45,006 bases of DNA from contig JAFLUF010000009.1 of NCBI GenBank assembly GCA_022508925.1, positions 1 through 45,006 of the forward strand, written 5' to 3'. The notes beneath the pieces are model-generated. The model was given only the letters and a program-made list of their open reading frames with translations, was not told the DNA's origin and ran no database searches. The translations under genes were made by a program, and so were the position numbers. This document shows, piece after piece, positions 14,963-22,749 of this stretch (its first letter is position 1; each line of letters starts with the position of its first letter). Origin of the DNA: Oscillospiraceae bacterium (GTDB taxonomy: Bacteria > Bacillota > Clostridia > Oscillospirales > Ruminococcaceae).

Positions 14963-16762
14963 TCACGCAAACTGCGCGTTGTACAGGTCGGCATAAAAGC
15001 CCTGTTTTTCCATAAGCGCGTCGTGATTACCCTGCTCGATGATATCGCCGTCCTTCATAACGAGTATGATGTCGGCGTTTCGGATAGTGCTCAGTCTATG
15101 GGCGATTATAAAGCTTGTTCTGCCTTTCATGAGGTTATCCATTGCCTTTTGTATGCGCTGCTCTGTTCTGGTATCTACCGAGGACGTAGCCTCGTCAAGT
15201 ATCAGCACGGGATTGTCTGCCAAGATCGCTCTCGCGATAGTCAGAAGCTGCCGCTGACCTGCCGAAACATTGGTCGCGTCCTCGTTAAGCTCGAAGTCAT
15301 AGCCGCCCGAAAGCGTACGGATAAAGTGGTCGGCGTGAGCCGACTTCGCCGCGGCGATGACCTCCTCGTCCGTCGCGTCAAGCCTGCCGTAGCGGATGTT
15401 TTCCATTATACTGCCCTTAAACAGCCATGTATCCTGCAATACCATACCAAACGCGTTTCTGAGCTCGTTTCGGTTGTAGCTTTTGAGATTGTTTCCGTCA
15501 AGCATTATCTCGCCGCTGTTTACGTCATAAAACCGCATAAGCAGCTTTACCATGGTGGTTTTTCCGGCGCCTGTAGGACCGACGATCGCTATCTGCTGAC
15601 CCTCGTTTACATGAGCGTTGAAGTCCTTTATGATTATCTGCTCGGGGTCGTAGCCGAAAGCGACGTGCTTAAAATCAACAACGCCTTTTACATTTTCAAC
15701 GGATACCGCGTTTTCGGTGGTCTGATCCTCTTCCTCCTCCCCGAGGAATTCAAACACGCGTTCTGCCGCCGCCATCATCGACTGCATCATGGTAGTAACC
15801 TGCGCCATCTGCTGAATGGGCTGGGTAAAGTTTCTTACATAGATGATAAACGCCTGTATATCGCCTATCTGTATAGTGCCGTTGATAGCGAGGAACGCTC
15901 CCGAAATAGCCACTCCGACATAACCGAGATTTCCCACAAACTGCATTACAGGCATCATAAGTCCCGACAGAAACTGCGATTTCCAGGAGGATTCGTACAG
16001 CGTCGCGTTTGTATCGTCAAACTCCCCGATCACATCATTTTCTTTGCCGAACGCTTTTACCACCAAGTGCCCCGCGTAGTTTTCCTCTACCTGACCGTTT
16101 ATGTGTCCGAGATACTCCTGCTGCTGCTTGAAGTATTTCTGCGATTTTTTCATAACGAACGCGATGAAAACAAGGCTTAACGGAAGTATCAGAAGCGTGA
16201 TAAGCGTCATAAGCGGGCTTATCGTAAGCATCATAATAACAACGCCTATCAGCGTCGTAACAGACGTAATAAGCTGTGTAACACTCTGGTTAAAGCCGTT
16301 TCCGAAGGTGTCCACGTCGTTGGTTATGCGCGAGAGCACCTCGCCGTGAGTCCTGCTCTCAAAGTATTTAAGCGGCATTCGGTTGATTTTCTCGGACAGC
16401 TCCTTGCGCAGTTTATAGCAGAGCTTCTGCGTGATAGTACTCATAGTCAGTCCCTGAACAAGGCTGAACAGATAGCTTATCCCGTACAGCAAAAGTACTG
16501 TAAGTAATATTTGCCCGATATATTCAAAATCAAGTCCGCCGCTTCCGGTGATTTTTCCCATAAGTCCTTCGGACAGCGCGGTTGTAGCTTTTCCTAAGAC
16601 CTTGGGGCTTACTATATGAAATACCGCGCTCGCGACGGCGCATATCATGACTGCGACTACGCCAATTTTATAACCGCCTATATAGTTCAGCGTCTTTCTA
16701 AGCGTTCCCTTGAAATCCTTAGCCTTTTCAAATTGTCCTCTTCCTCTCATTCCGGGCGGCAT
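14963..16762 (-). CDS. Heterodimeric ABC exporter, subunit B (ATP-binding/permease)
   Basis: A 599-aa type IV ABC half-transporter: six membrane helices (about 30-330), then a nucleotide-binding domain. Walker A is GPTGAGKTT, Walker B is VLILDEATSS with the catalytic Glu, and the switch His is present in IAHRLST. The signature loop is VSAGQ rather than LSGGQ. Together with the complementary defects in the partner this fits an asymmetric exporter like TM287/288, where this chain supplies the catalytic Walker site. It is the last gene of a marR-ABC-ABC operon; its start overlaps the stop of the partner (TAATG). The substrate is probably a drug or peptide, but nothing in the sequence names it. 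Confidence 0.93.
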   Translation of the reverse strand: MPPGMRGRGQFEKAKDFKGTLRKTLNYIGGYKIGVVAVMICAVASAVFHIVSPKVLGKATTALSEGLMGKITGSGGLDFEYIGQILLTVLLLYGISYLFSLVQGLTMSTITQKLCYKLRKELSEKINRMPLKYFESRTHGEVLSRITNDVDTFGNGFNQSVTQLITSVTTLIGVVIMMLTISPLMTLITLLILPLSLVFIAFVMKKSQKYFKQQQEYLGHINGQVEENYAGHLVVKAFGKENDVIGEFDDTNATLYESSWKSQFLSGLMMPVMQFVGNLGYVGVAISGAFLAINGTIQIGDIQAFIIYVRNFTQPIQQMAQVTTMMQSMMAAAERVFEFLGEEEEDQTTENAVSVENVKGVVDFKHVAFGYDPEQIIIKDFNAHVNEGQQIAIVGPTGAGKTTMVKLLMRFYDVNSGEIMLDGNNLKSYNRNELRNAFGMVLQDTWLFKGSIMENIRYGRLDATDEEVIAAAKSAHADHFIRTLSGGYDFELNEDATNVSAGQRQLLTIARAILADNPVLILDEATSSVDTRTEQRIQKAMDNLMKGRTSFIIAHRLSTIRNADIILVMKDGDIIEQGNHDALMEKQGFYADLYNAQFA

Positions 16763-19020
16763 TATTCTCCCTCCTTTGCGGTGATACTGCGCTCAAATTC
16801 AGCCTCCGAAAGCTGAGACTGAGCTATCTGCTTATATTCCTCGCACTCTTCTACAAGCTGTCTGTGAGTGCCTTTTCCTATCATTTTTCCGTCTTCCAAA
16901 ACGATTATCTGGTCGGCGTTTAAGATCGTGCTTACGCGCTGCGCGACAATTATCACCGCCGCGTCCTTTGTCTTTTCGGAAAGCGCCTTTCTAAGCGCCG
17001 TATCGGTCTTGAAGTCGAGCGCCGAAAAGCTGTCGTCAAAAATGTACACCTTCGGGTCTCTCGCGATAGCTCTCGCAATCGACAGACGCTGTTTCTGACC
17101 TCCCGAGACATTGGTGCCGCCCTGAGATATCGCGCTATCAAAACCGTTCTCTTTTTCGTTTATGAATTCGAGAGCCTGCGCGATTTCCGCCGCTTTCTTT
17201 ATATCGTCTTCCGAGGCGTTCGGCGCGCCGTAGGCGATGTTGGAATTGATGTCGCCGGAGAACAGTATAGCCTTTTGCGGAACATATCCTATCTGCGCTC
17301 TGAGCGTATCTATCGACATATCTCTTACATCATTGCCGCCGATCGAGATCACGCCCTCCGTTGCGTCAAAGAAACGCGGTATCAGTTTTACGAGCGTAGA
17401 CTTACCGCAGCCCGTGCTTCCGATGATAGCGGTGGTTTTTCCAGGCTCAGCGGTAAAATCAATATCCGAAAGCACGTTTTCCTCTCCGTCGGGATATCTG
17501 AAGCTGACGTGGTCGAACCTTATCGCCGCGTTTTCCGGTGCCGCCGTAACAGCGTCTTTCTTGTCAACTATCGTCATTTCTGTATCGAGAACTTCCTGTA
17601 TTCTGTCCGCCGCAACGCCCGCTCTCGGAAGCATAATGGAGATCATCGTTATCATCAGGAACGACATTATGATTATCATCGAGTAATTGATAAACGCGGT
17701 CATAGCGCCGACCTCAAGCAAGCCCTCGTCGATCTTCTGCGCCGCCGTCCAGATTATAAGCACCGACACGCCGTTCATGATAAGCATAAGCGTCGGCATC
17801 ATGACGGACATTATTCTGTTGGTAAACAGCATTATCTTGGTGAGGTCATTGTTCGCCCCGTCAAAGCGCTGTTCTTCGCGTCTCTCGCGCCCGAACGCGC
17901 GTATCACGGGAATACCCGTTAAAATTTCTCTCGCGACAAGATTTACCTTGTCAACAAGCGTCTGCATTATCTTGAATTTCGGCATAGCCACGAAAAACAG
18001 CACCGCGATAAGACACAAGACCAGACCGATAGCTAAAACTATTATCCAGCTCATTCCCGATTCATACCGGCTGATGTTTATTATACCGCCCGCCGCTAAG
18101 ATGGGGGCGTACAATACCATTCTCAGCAGCATTACCGTTACAAGCTGTATCTGCTGAACGTCGTTCGTGCTTCTTGTAATAAGCGACGCGGTGGAGAATT
18201 TGTCAAGCTCCGCGCTTGAAAATCCGATGACCTTAGTAAACACCTTATGCCTCAGATCGCGTCCGACGCCCGCCGCCGTTTTAGAAGCGAGAAAGCCGAC
18301 AATGATAGCCACCGACGCCATTATCAGCGCCATAATAAGCATTTTACCGCCCGTGCGCCACAGATAATCCGTCTGCATTTCCTGTATATCCACTCCGCAA
18401 AGCTCGTATTGCTCACGCGCGAATTGCTTTGCCATGGAGGTTATGATAGAGTCGCCGAGCGTGCCGAGCTGTTCTTCAAACACTCCGCGGATATCGAGCA
18501 AAAGCGTCGGACTTGTTATGTCAACGCCCATTTCCGATAAAACCGCCTGAACCGCTTGGAATTGCGCGAGCTGTTCGGAAGTCATCATACTCGGGTCAAA
18601 CGCTGACATATCCATTTCGCCAAAGCTTGAAAAATCCATTCCCGCCGTCTGAGAGCCTTGCTGAGAGGTCATCATGTACACTATCGCGATAACCTTCGCG
18701 AACTCATTGTCAAGCTCTTCCCAATCTCCGCTGTCTGTTGAGGACAATGCGTAAAAACCGCTGCTTTCGTCATAAGTAAAGGCTTTGCCCCAGTCCGCTT
18801 TTTCCTCTTCGTTCAGAAAAGCCTCTACTCCTTTAAATCCGCCCGCCGTAATTTTTTCCGGCACGGCGTGTTCTATTCCCGAATTTGAGATACCCACGTC
18901 TATAAGTCCCGAGGTATAATCCGGCAGCGACAGGTCGCAGAATGCCTGAACGATAAGCAGCGCGAATATCAACACCACAAAATACCAGTATTTCACAAGG
19001 TTGCGAAAAATATTTTTCAT
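16762..19020 (-). CDS. Heterodimeric ABC exporter, subunit A with degenerate site and large extracellular insertion
   Basis: A 752-aa ABC half-transporter. Walker A is GSTGCGKST and the signature is VSGGQKQRL, but the residue after Walker B is Asp (YIFDDSFSALD) and the switch His is Gln (VAQRVST). These changes mark the non-catalytic site of asymmetric exporters. Between the first membrane helix (about 12-31) and the second (about 226-245) lies an insertion of roughly 170 residues, rich in Met, Ser, Asp and Glu (for example EMDMSAFDPSMMTSEQ), that should face outside. This explains the length of 752 against about 580-600 for typical half-transporters. It lies 24 bases after the marR gene. Confidence 0.93.
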   Translation of the reverse strand: MKNIFRNLVKYWYFVVLIFALLIVQAFCDLSLPDYTSGLIDVGISNSGIEHAVPEKITAGGFKGVEAFLNEEEKADWGKAFTYDESSGFYALSSTDSGDWEELDNEFAKVIAIVYMMTSQQGSQTAGMDFSSFGEMDMSAFDPSMMTSEQLAQFQAVQAVLSEMGVDITSPTLLLDIRGVFEEQLGTLGDSIITSMAKQFAREQYELCGVDIQEMQTDYLWRTGGKMLIMALIMASVAIIVGFLASKTAAGVGRDLRHKVFTKVIGFSSAELDKFSTASLITRSTNDVQQIQLVTVMLLRMVLYAPILAAGGIINISRYESGMSWIIVLAIGLVLCLIAVLFFVAMPKFKIMQTLVDKVNLVAREILTGIPVIRAFGRERREEQRFDGANNDLTKIMLFTNRIMSVMMPTLMLIMNGVSVLIIWTAAQKIDEGLLEVGAMTAFINYSMIIIMSFLMITMISIMLPRAGVAADRIQEVLDTEMTIVDKKDAVTAAPENAAIRFDHVSFRYPDGEENVLSDIDFTAEPGKTTAIIGSTGCGKSTLVKLIPRFFDATEGVISIGGNDVRDMSIDTLRAQIGYVPQKAILFSGDINSNIAYGAPNASEDDIKKAAEIAQALEFINEKENGFDSAISQGGTNVSGGQKQRLSIARAIARDPKVYIFDDSFSALDFKTDTALRKALSEKTKDAAVIIVAQRVSTILNADQIIVLEDGKMIGKGTHRQLVEECEEYKQIAQSQLSEAEFERSITAKEGE

Positions 19021-19044
19021 TCGTTTTTGTTCTCCTTTCTGTAA

Positions 19045-19497
19045 TTATAAGTTTGGTTTATCTTCAATACAGCACGAGTACTCTTCAAGAGCTTTTCTGA
19101 TTTTTTCGGAGATACGGATAAACTCCTCAAGCTCCTTTTTTCCCACCTTTTCAACCAGAATTTCCATTTCGGCGAGAATGTGTTCTCTTAGCTGTTTAAC
19201 ATAATCAATTCCCGCCTGAGTTATTCTGACAACGGTATTCCGCGCGTCCGATGAGGAGCGTTCCCGTATTACAAGCCCGTTTTTTTCCATGCTTTTCAAA
19301 AGCGCCGCAATTCGTGCTGTGCTGACATTAAGCTCCCGCGAAAGCTCGCCCGCTATGACCTCGTGGTCTGATTCCTCGAGATATACAAGCACAAATCCTA
19401 TCCCGCGGCGGCTCTCGTCGATTTTTCCCAAAAAACCGTGAGGGCGGCAGGAACATATTTTGGCTATAAGCTCCTGCGCGTCATCTCTCGCGCTCAT
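19045..19497 (-). CDS. MarR-family transcriptional regulator
   Basis: A 150-aa winged-helix repressor from the ATG at 19497 (GGAGAGGCGGTG upstream); a longer frame to 19566 lacks a site and would run through the promoter. The core LSRELNVSTARIAALLKSMEKNGLVIRERSSSDARNTVVRIT is the MarR DNA-binding helix pair and wing, flanked by the helices of the dimer interface. First gene of the ABC exporter operon. A perfect inverted repeat overlapping its own promoter indicates autoregulation, probably relieved by the exported compound or a related ligand. Confidence 0.92.
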   Translation of the reverse strand: MSARDDAQELIAKICSCRPHGFLGKIDESRRGIGFVLVYLEESDHEVIAGELSRELNVSTARIAALLKSMEKNGLVIRERSSSDARNTVVRITQAGIDYVKQLREHILAEMEILVEKVGKKELEEFIRISEKIRKALEEYSCCIEDKPNL

Positions 19498-19519
19498 AAT
19501 TTCACCGCCTCTCCTGATT

Positions 19520-19538
19520 TGCCTAACACTATTAGGCA
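19520..19538. promoter_or_regulatory. Likely MarR operator
   Basis: TGCCTAA-CACTA-TTAGGCA, a perfect 7-5-7 inverted repeat that begins at the -10 box and covers the expected transcription start of the marR-ABC operon. Confidence 0.7.
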
Positions 19539-19566
19539 TTATATCATTATGAACCGAACGTGTCAA
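19538..19566 (-). promoter_or_regulatory. Promoter of the marR-ABC exporter operon
   Basis: On the minus strand a perfect TTGACA (19566-19561), 17-base spacer and a perfect TATAAT (19543-19538). The operator touches the -10 box. Confidence 0.85.
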
Positions 19567-19642
19567 TAGAAATACCAGAAATTTATTGAAGTTTTACAGA
19601 ATAATCACAGTCGGTGGATAAAAACAAAGCATAATAAACGAA

Positions 19643-19668
19643 AACAGGCACCGCTATTAGTGCCTGTT
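19643..19668 (-). terminator. Terminator overlapping the CYTH gene stop codon
   Basis: AACAGGCAC (19643-19651) pairs with GTGCCTGTT (19660-19668), loop of 8. The TAA of the CYTH gene (19657-19659) lies in the loop, and T-rich sequence follows on the minus strand. Confidence 0.75.
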
Positions 19669-20214
19669 TGTATTTCTGTATTCGTCCAGAAATCTGTGTA
19701 TCTTGCCCTTGCATACTTCATTAGTGCCGCTTTCACCGATCAAGCCGCGTATTTTTCCAAGCAGCTCTCTCGCTTTGCTTTCGTCGGTGAATTCTATCTC
19801 CGCCTCATAGTCGCGCTTTGTGAAATACTCGCTCATGTCGAGGTCAAGCTCCGCTCCGTCAAAGCGTTTTACAAGGCGCTTTGTAAACAGCTTACCTATG
19901 CGCTTTACACTTGGCAGCCCGTCTACCCCCGAAAACGCAGACAGCGCCGGTCCCCAGATATTTTCGAACAGCCCGTCAACCTTTTGTTCTATCTCAATGC
20001 GCGAAAATTCCTTATCGGTCGGAAGCTTCATCTGTAAGTAAAATTCCCCGTCTATTTCCCTCACGCGCACCGTTATTCTCTGTGCGGAAAGCGACAAGTC
20101 GTCCGTATCAAAATAGTGGTTGGTCTGCAAAACAGTCTCGTCCCATGAAAACTCATTAAAAAGCCGCTCATACTGCTCTTTTGTCAGCATTATCTTAAAT
20201 TCGTTCTCTATCAT
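19657..20214 (-). CDS. CYTH-domain protein (triphosphate tunnel metalloenzyme family)
   Basis: A 185-aa protein with the N-terminal ExExK motif (IENEFKIML) and the alternating charged strands of the eight-stranded tunnel fold (TVRVREIDGEFYLQMKLP, ELDLDMSEYF, YEAEIEFTD). Members hydrolyse inorganic triphosphate or thiamine triphosphate, or have unknown substrates; YjbK-like proteins of Firmicutes are the closest type I can suggest. It overlaps the stop of the biotin ligase gene (ATGA) and ends the operon 20952-20211-19657. Assignment to the fold is firm; the reaction is not. Confidence 0.85.
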   Translation of the reverse strand: MIENEFKIMLTKEQYERLFNEFSWDETVLQTNHYFDTDDLSLSAQRITVRVREIDGEFYLQMKLPTDKEFSRIEIEQKVDGLFENIWGPALSAFSGVDGLPSVKRIGKLFTKRLVKRFDGAELDLDMSEYFTKRDYEAEIEFTDESKARELLGKIRGLIGESGTNEVCKGKIHRFLDEYRNTNRH

Positions 20215-20939
20215 AAATAACCCTCGATCCCTCTTATTGAAACCTCTCCCGAGCTTACCTCAAACCGCCCGCTTTCATCCTCGCAGATAAGACAGCCGTT
20301 TTGCGCGATATCGACCGCCGTTGCCCTGCGCTCGTTGTCTCCGTGTAAGATCCTGACCTCGCGGCCGATGTTTATAACTCGATTTTTGTATTCTCCGTAA
20401 CACGCGCAAAACATTTCTTTCGCGCGAATGCTTACCTTTTCAAGAATTGTTTCACACAGCTTTTTTTCAGACAGCTCAATTCCGGAAAGCGTTTTAAGCG
20501 AGGCTGCGTTCAAAAGTCCGACCGATCTGAAATATTCCTCGCTTTGAGAAACATTTACACCTATTCCGCAGATAACATTTATACAGTCACCGATTTTAAC
20601 ACTCTCGCATAAAATACCACAGACCTTGTGATTTTCAATGATAATGTCGTTTGGCCACTTTATCCCCGCCTTTTCCGAAAGCATGGAATAAAGCTCGGAT
20701 ACAGCGTCGCAGACTGCTAAGCCAACGCGCGCGGTGAGTGCGGAAACATCGGGCGGATCTTTCAAAAGCACAGACATCGCCAGCATTCCGTTCGAGGTTT
20801 CCCAACTGTGTCCGCGCCTGCCCCTGCCCGAGGTCTGTCTTTCGGCTGTAACGCAGGTCATATCCGAAAGGGATTCACAGCGGTTTCTCAGCCAGTCGTT
20901 TGTCGAGCTTGTTTCCTTTAAGAAAATAATCTCACTCAT
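20211..20939 (-). CDS. birA: Biotin-[acetyl-CoA carboxylase] ligase, monofunctional
   Basis: This enzyme activates biotin with ATP and attaches it to the lysine of biotin carboxyl carrier proteins. The 242-aa protein starts directly with the catalytic domain (ETSSTNDWL), has the biotinyl-AMP loop GRGRRGHSW, KWPNDI and the CGILCES strand, and ends with the SH3-like C-terminal domain. It lacks the N-terminal HTH of the regulatory form, so it should not repress biotin genes. It lies 12 bases after the phosphodiesterase gene. Confidence 0.93.
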   Translation of the reverse strand: MSEIIFLKETSSTNDWLRNRCESLSDMTCVTAERQTSGRGRRGHSWETSNGMLAMSVLLKDPPDVSALTARVGLAVCDAVSELYSMLSEKAGIKWPNDIIIENHKVCGILCESVKIGDCINVICGIGVNVSQSEEYFRSVGLLNAASLKTLSGIELSEKKLCETILEKVSIRAKEMFCACYGEYKNRVINIGREVRILHGDNERRATAVDIAQNGCLICEDESGRFEVSSGEVSIRGIEGYL

Positions 20940-20951
20940 CTGTCATTAACC

Positions 20952-21434
20952 TCAAAGCTCGTGAATATTCATAGATATGGCGCGGTTTTTGTCGTTTATC
21001 TCAATTATCCCGCAGGACGCTTTGGAGCCTCCTCTCGGACGCGCGGCGCTTCCCGGGTTCATGATGTAAACGCCGTTTACCGTTTCGCAGAACGGAACGT
21101 GTGTATGACCGTAAAGAGCGATCTCACATTTTGCGTCAATTGCCTCTGCCGCAAGCAAGTTAAGCGTCATATTGACTAAAAACGTATGCCCGTGGCAGCA
21201 GAACAGCTTTACCTTGCTTTTTGTTGTGACAACGCGGGTTGTATCATGAAAACCATAGTCGCAGTTTCCGCCGACATAAACCGCCGGCATCATCGGATAG
21301 AGTGCCGAAAGATCCTCGAAATCGCGTTCTCCGTCGCCGAGGTGGATAAGCAGCTCCGCGTCGGAGTGCTGTTCATAAGCCAGCTTTAACGCTCCGAAGT
21401 CGCCGTGAGTATCGGAAACAACAAGAATTTTCAT
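20952..21434 (-). CDS. YfcE/MJ0936-type metallophosphodiesterase
   Basis: A 160-aa calcineurin-like phosphoesterase from the ATG at 21434, chosen because GGAGGTG lies 5 bases upstream; another in-frame ATG at 21446 is less likely. Metal-binding motifs are in order: VSDTHGD, HLGDGERD, GGNCD, CCHGH and YGHTH. Such proteins hydrolyse phosphodiesters in vitro; the cellular substrate is not known. In many Firmicutes the gene lies next to rdgB/rph, but here it leads an operon with birA and a CYTH gene. Confidence 0.93.
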   Translation of the reverse strand: MKILVVSDTHGDFGALKLAYEQHSDAELLIHLGDGERDFEDLSALYPMMPAVYVGGNCDYGFHDTTRVVTTKSKVKLFCCHGHTFLVNMTLNLLAAEAIDAKCEIALYGHTHVPFCETVNGVYIMNPGSAARPRGGSKASCGIIEINDKNRAISMNIHEL

Positions 21435-21452
21435 AAACACCTCCATGATACT

Positions 21453-21469
21453 TTTAAGTTTAACTTAAA
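21453..21469. promoter_or_regulatory. Perfect palindrome at the promoter of the phosphodiesterase operon
   Basis: TTTAAGTT-T-AACTTAAA lies directly downstream of a minus-strand TATAAT (21476-21471) and upstream of the ribosome binding site. It covers the likely transcription start, so it may be an operator or a 5' mRNA hairpin. The -35 region is weak. Confidence 0.45.
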
Positions 21470-21556
21470 GATTATAACACAATTAAAGAGTTATTTAAAG
21501 TATTTTAGGAGAATTTTGTTAATAATGCACAATATTGATTAGAGGAGGAATTCATC

Positions 21557-21787
21557 ATGAATGGTATGAGTTATGATAAACTTATAGAGGCAGCGAGTAA
21601 AAAGCTCGGAACCTCTCCGGAGCAGCTTCGCAAAACACTCGAGAACGGAGATATGAAGGCGCTTTCACAGAGCCTTTCTCAATCCGATAAGGAAAAGCTC
21701 CGTGCGATATTGGCGAATAAAGAGCTTATGCAAAAGCTCAAAAGCGCGTCTTCACCCGAGGACGTTATGAGAATAATCGGGAAATAA
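21557..21787 (+). CDS. Small uncharacterised protein, first of a three-gene set
   Basis: A 76-aa, helical, highly charged protein (SYDKLIEAASKKLGTSPEQLRKTLENGDMKALSQSL, ending SPEDVMRIIGK) with no membrane segment or cysteine. A very strong ribosome binding site (AGAGGAGG) precedes the ATG. It runs with the genes at 21827 and 22270 in one direction. I recall similar small proteins in other Clostridia without a name, but cannot confirm this. No function assigned. Confidence 0.8.
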   Translation: MNGMSYDKLIEAASKKLGTSPEQLRKTLENGDMKALSQSLSQSDKEKLRAILANKELMQKLKSASSPEDVMRIIGK

Positions 21788-21826
21788 CGGCTTTATAACA
21801 AAAGCTCGGCTGAACGGAGGGCGCGT

Positions 21827-22153
21827 GTGGATAATATTGAAGAAATGCTGCGGGCGCTTGTCGGCGATGAAGGCGAAGAGCAAAACCGCTGTGACTGTAA
21901 CGAATGCCGCGAATATGACAAAGAACAGTCAGAGGGCTTGTTGTCGGGTCTTGACCCCGAAATGCTTATAAAGCTTATGGGGCTTTTGGAAACTCTTAAT
22001 CAGCCGGATGACAGCGAACGTTTTCTGCTCGCGTTAAAGCCGCTTTTGCGCACTGAAAACAGAGCGAAAATAGACTCGGCGTTAAGACTGATAAAGCTGT
22101 TTACAGTGCTTCCGATAATCAAAGAAGCGGGAATTCTCGACAATCTGATTTAA
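21827..22153 (+). CDS. Small uncharacterised protein, second of a three-gene set (GTG start)
   Basis: A 108-aa protein starting with GTG at 21827, with CGGAGG 6 bases upstream. The N-terminal half is acidic and contains CDCNEC (three cysteines, about residues 23-28), which could bind a metal. The C-terminal half is helical with amphipathic stretches (LLSGLDPEMLIKLMGLLETL, LLALKPLLRTENRAKIDSAL, LIKLFTVLPIIKEAGIL). The AT-rich intergenic stretch to the next gene (22154-22269) is dominated by T-runs. No function assigned. Confidence 0.78.
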   Translation: MDNIEEMLRALVGDEGEEQNRCDCNECREYDKEQSEGLLSGLDPEMLIKLMGLLETLNQPDDSERFLLALKPLLRTENRAKIDSALRLIKLFTVLPIIKEAGILDNLI

Positions 22154-22269
22154 AGCATTTTCGGCAGTGTTTTTTTTATAATTTTTTGCGGAATTTTTTC
22201 GGAATTTTTTATTGTTATTTTTTCAGATTTTTTTATAGATTTTTCTGCGATTTAAAGAGGTGATTTTTT
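22154..22269 (+). other. T-tract-rich intergenic leader
   Basis: 116 bases with at least eight runs of five or more T (for example GTTTTTTTTATAATTTTTTG), several following GGAA or TCAGA. No stem strong enough to call a terminator is visible. It separates two genes of the three-gene set and ends in the ribosome binding site of the third (AAAGAGGTG). Confidence 0.5.
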
Positions 22270-22635
22270 ATGGTTTGCAATACCACGCAATCGGCGTTTT
22301 ACAGGGTTATAGCGGAGTATAACGAAAGCTGTTCGGAAAAGGATAAAAATTGCTCGGATTTTTGTAAAAAAACACACAAAAAAAACTGTGAAAAAAATTG
22401 CGGAAATTCACCTGATAAATTCAAAAAAAATCATACTGAAAAACCACATGAAAATAATTGCGGAAATTACAGCAAAAATTATAATAAAATACCCGTAAAA
22501 AACCCGAATAAATCTCCGTCGGATATTTTTTCGGACAGCGATTTTCTGCTTATCTGCGCGCTCATTTATATTTTGTACAAAAACGGCGCGGATCAGAAAA
22601 TAATTTTGGCTCTGATTTTTGTGCTTATTAGCTGA
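22270..22635 (+). CDS. Small Lys/Asn/Cys-rich protein with hydrophobic C-terminus
   Basis: A 121-aa protein. Residues ~19-85 are low-complexity and rich in Lys, Asn and Cys (CSEKDKNCSDFCKKTHKKNC), while the C-terminal 35 residues (SDSDFLLICALIYILYKNGADQKIILALIFVLIS) form two short hydrophobic helices around a KNGADQK turn. A similar hydrophobic pair is common in short Clostridial proteins of unknown role, some of them suspected to belong to spores. The coding region is strongly A-rich compared with its neighbours. AGAGGTG precedes the ATG by 8 bases. It could bind metal or nucleic acid through its Cys/Lys-rich part; that is speculation. Confidence 0.68.
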   Translation: MVCNTTQSAFYRVIAEYNESCSEKDKNCSDFCKKTHKKNCEKNCGNSPDKFKKNHTEKPHENNCGNYSKNYNKIPVKNPNKSPSDIFSDSDFLLICALIYILYKNGADQKIILALIFVLIS

Positions 22636-22684
22636 ACTGCACAAAAATTTGTGAAAAAATCATTGAAATTCTCTGCGAAAGTGC

Positions 22685-22713
22685 TTGAAAATAATTTCGA
22701 AATGTTGTATAAT
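22685..22713 (+). promoter_or_regulatory. Promoter of cysE-cysS
   Basis: TTGAAA (22685-22690), 17-base spacer, TATAAT (22708-22713), followed by the T-box leader. Confidence 0.75.
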
Positions 22714-22749
22714 ACCATTAAGATATTGTTTCTAAAGGCGTTTTATGCA

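Noticed and set aside
15023-16180. A 385-codon plus-strand frame opposite an ABC exporter gene
   Set aside because: Antisense to clear Walker and signature motifs; the translation is rich in His, Tyr and Arg as expected of a shadow.
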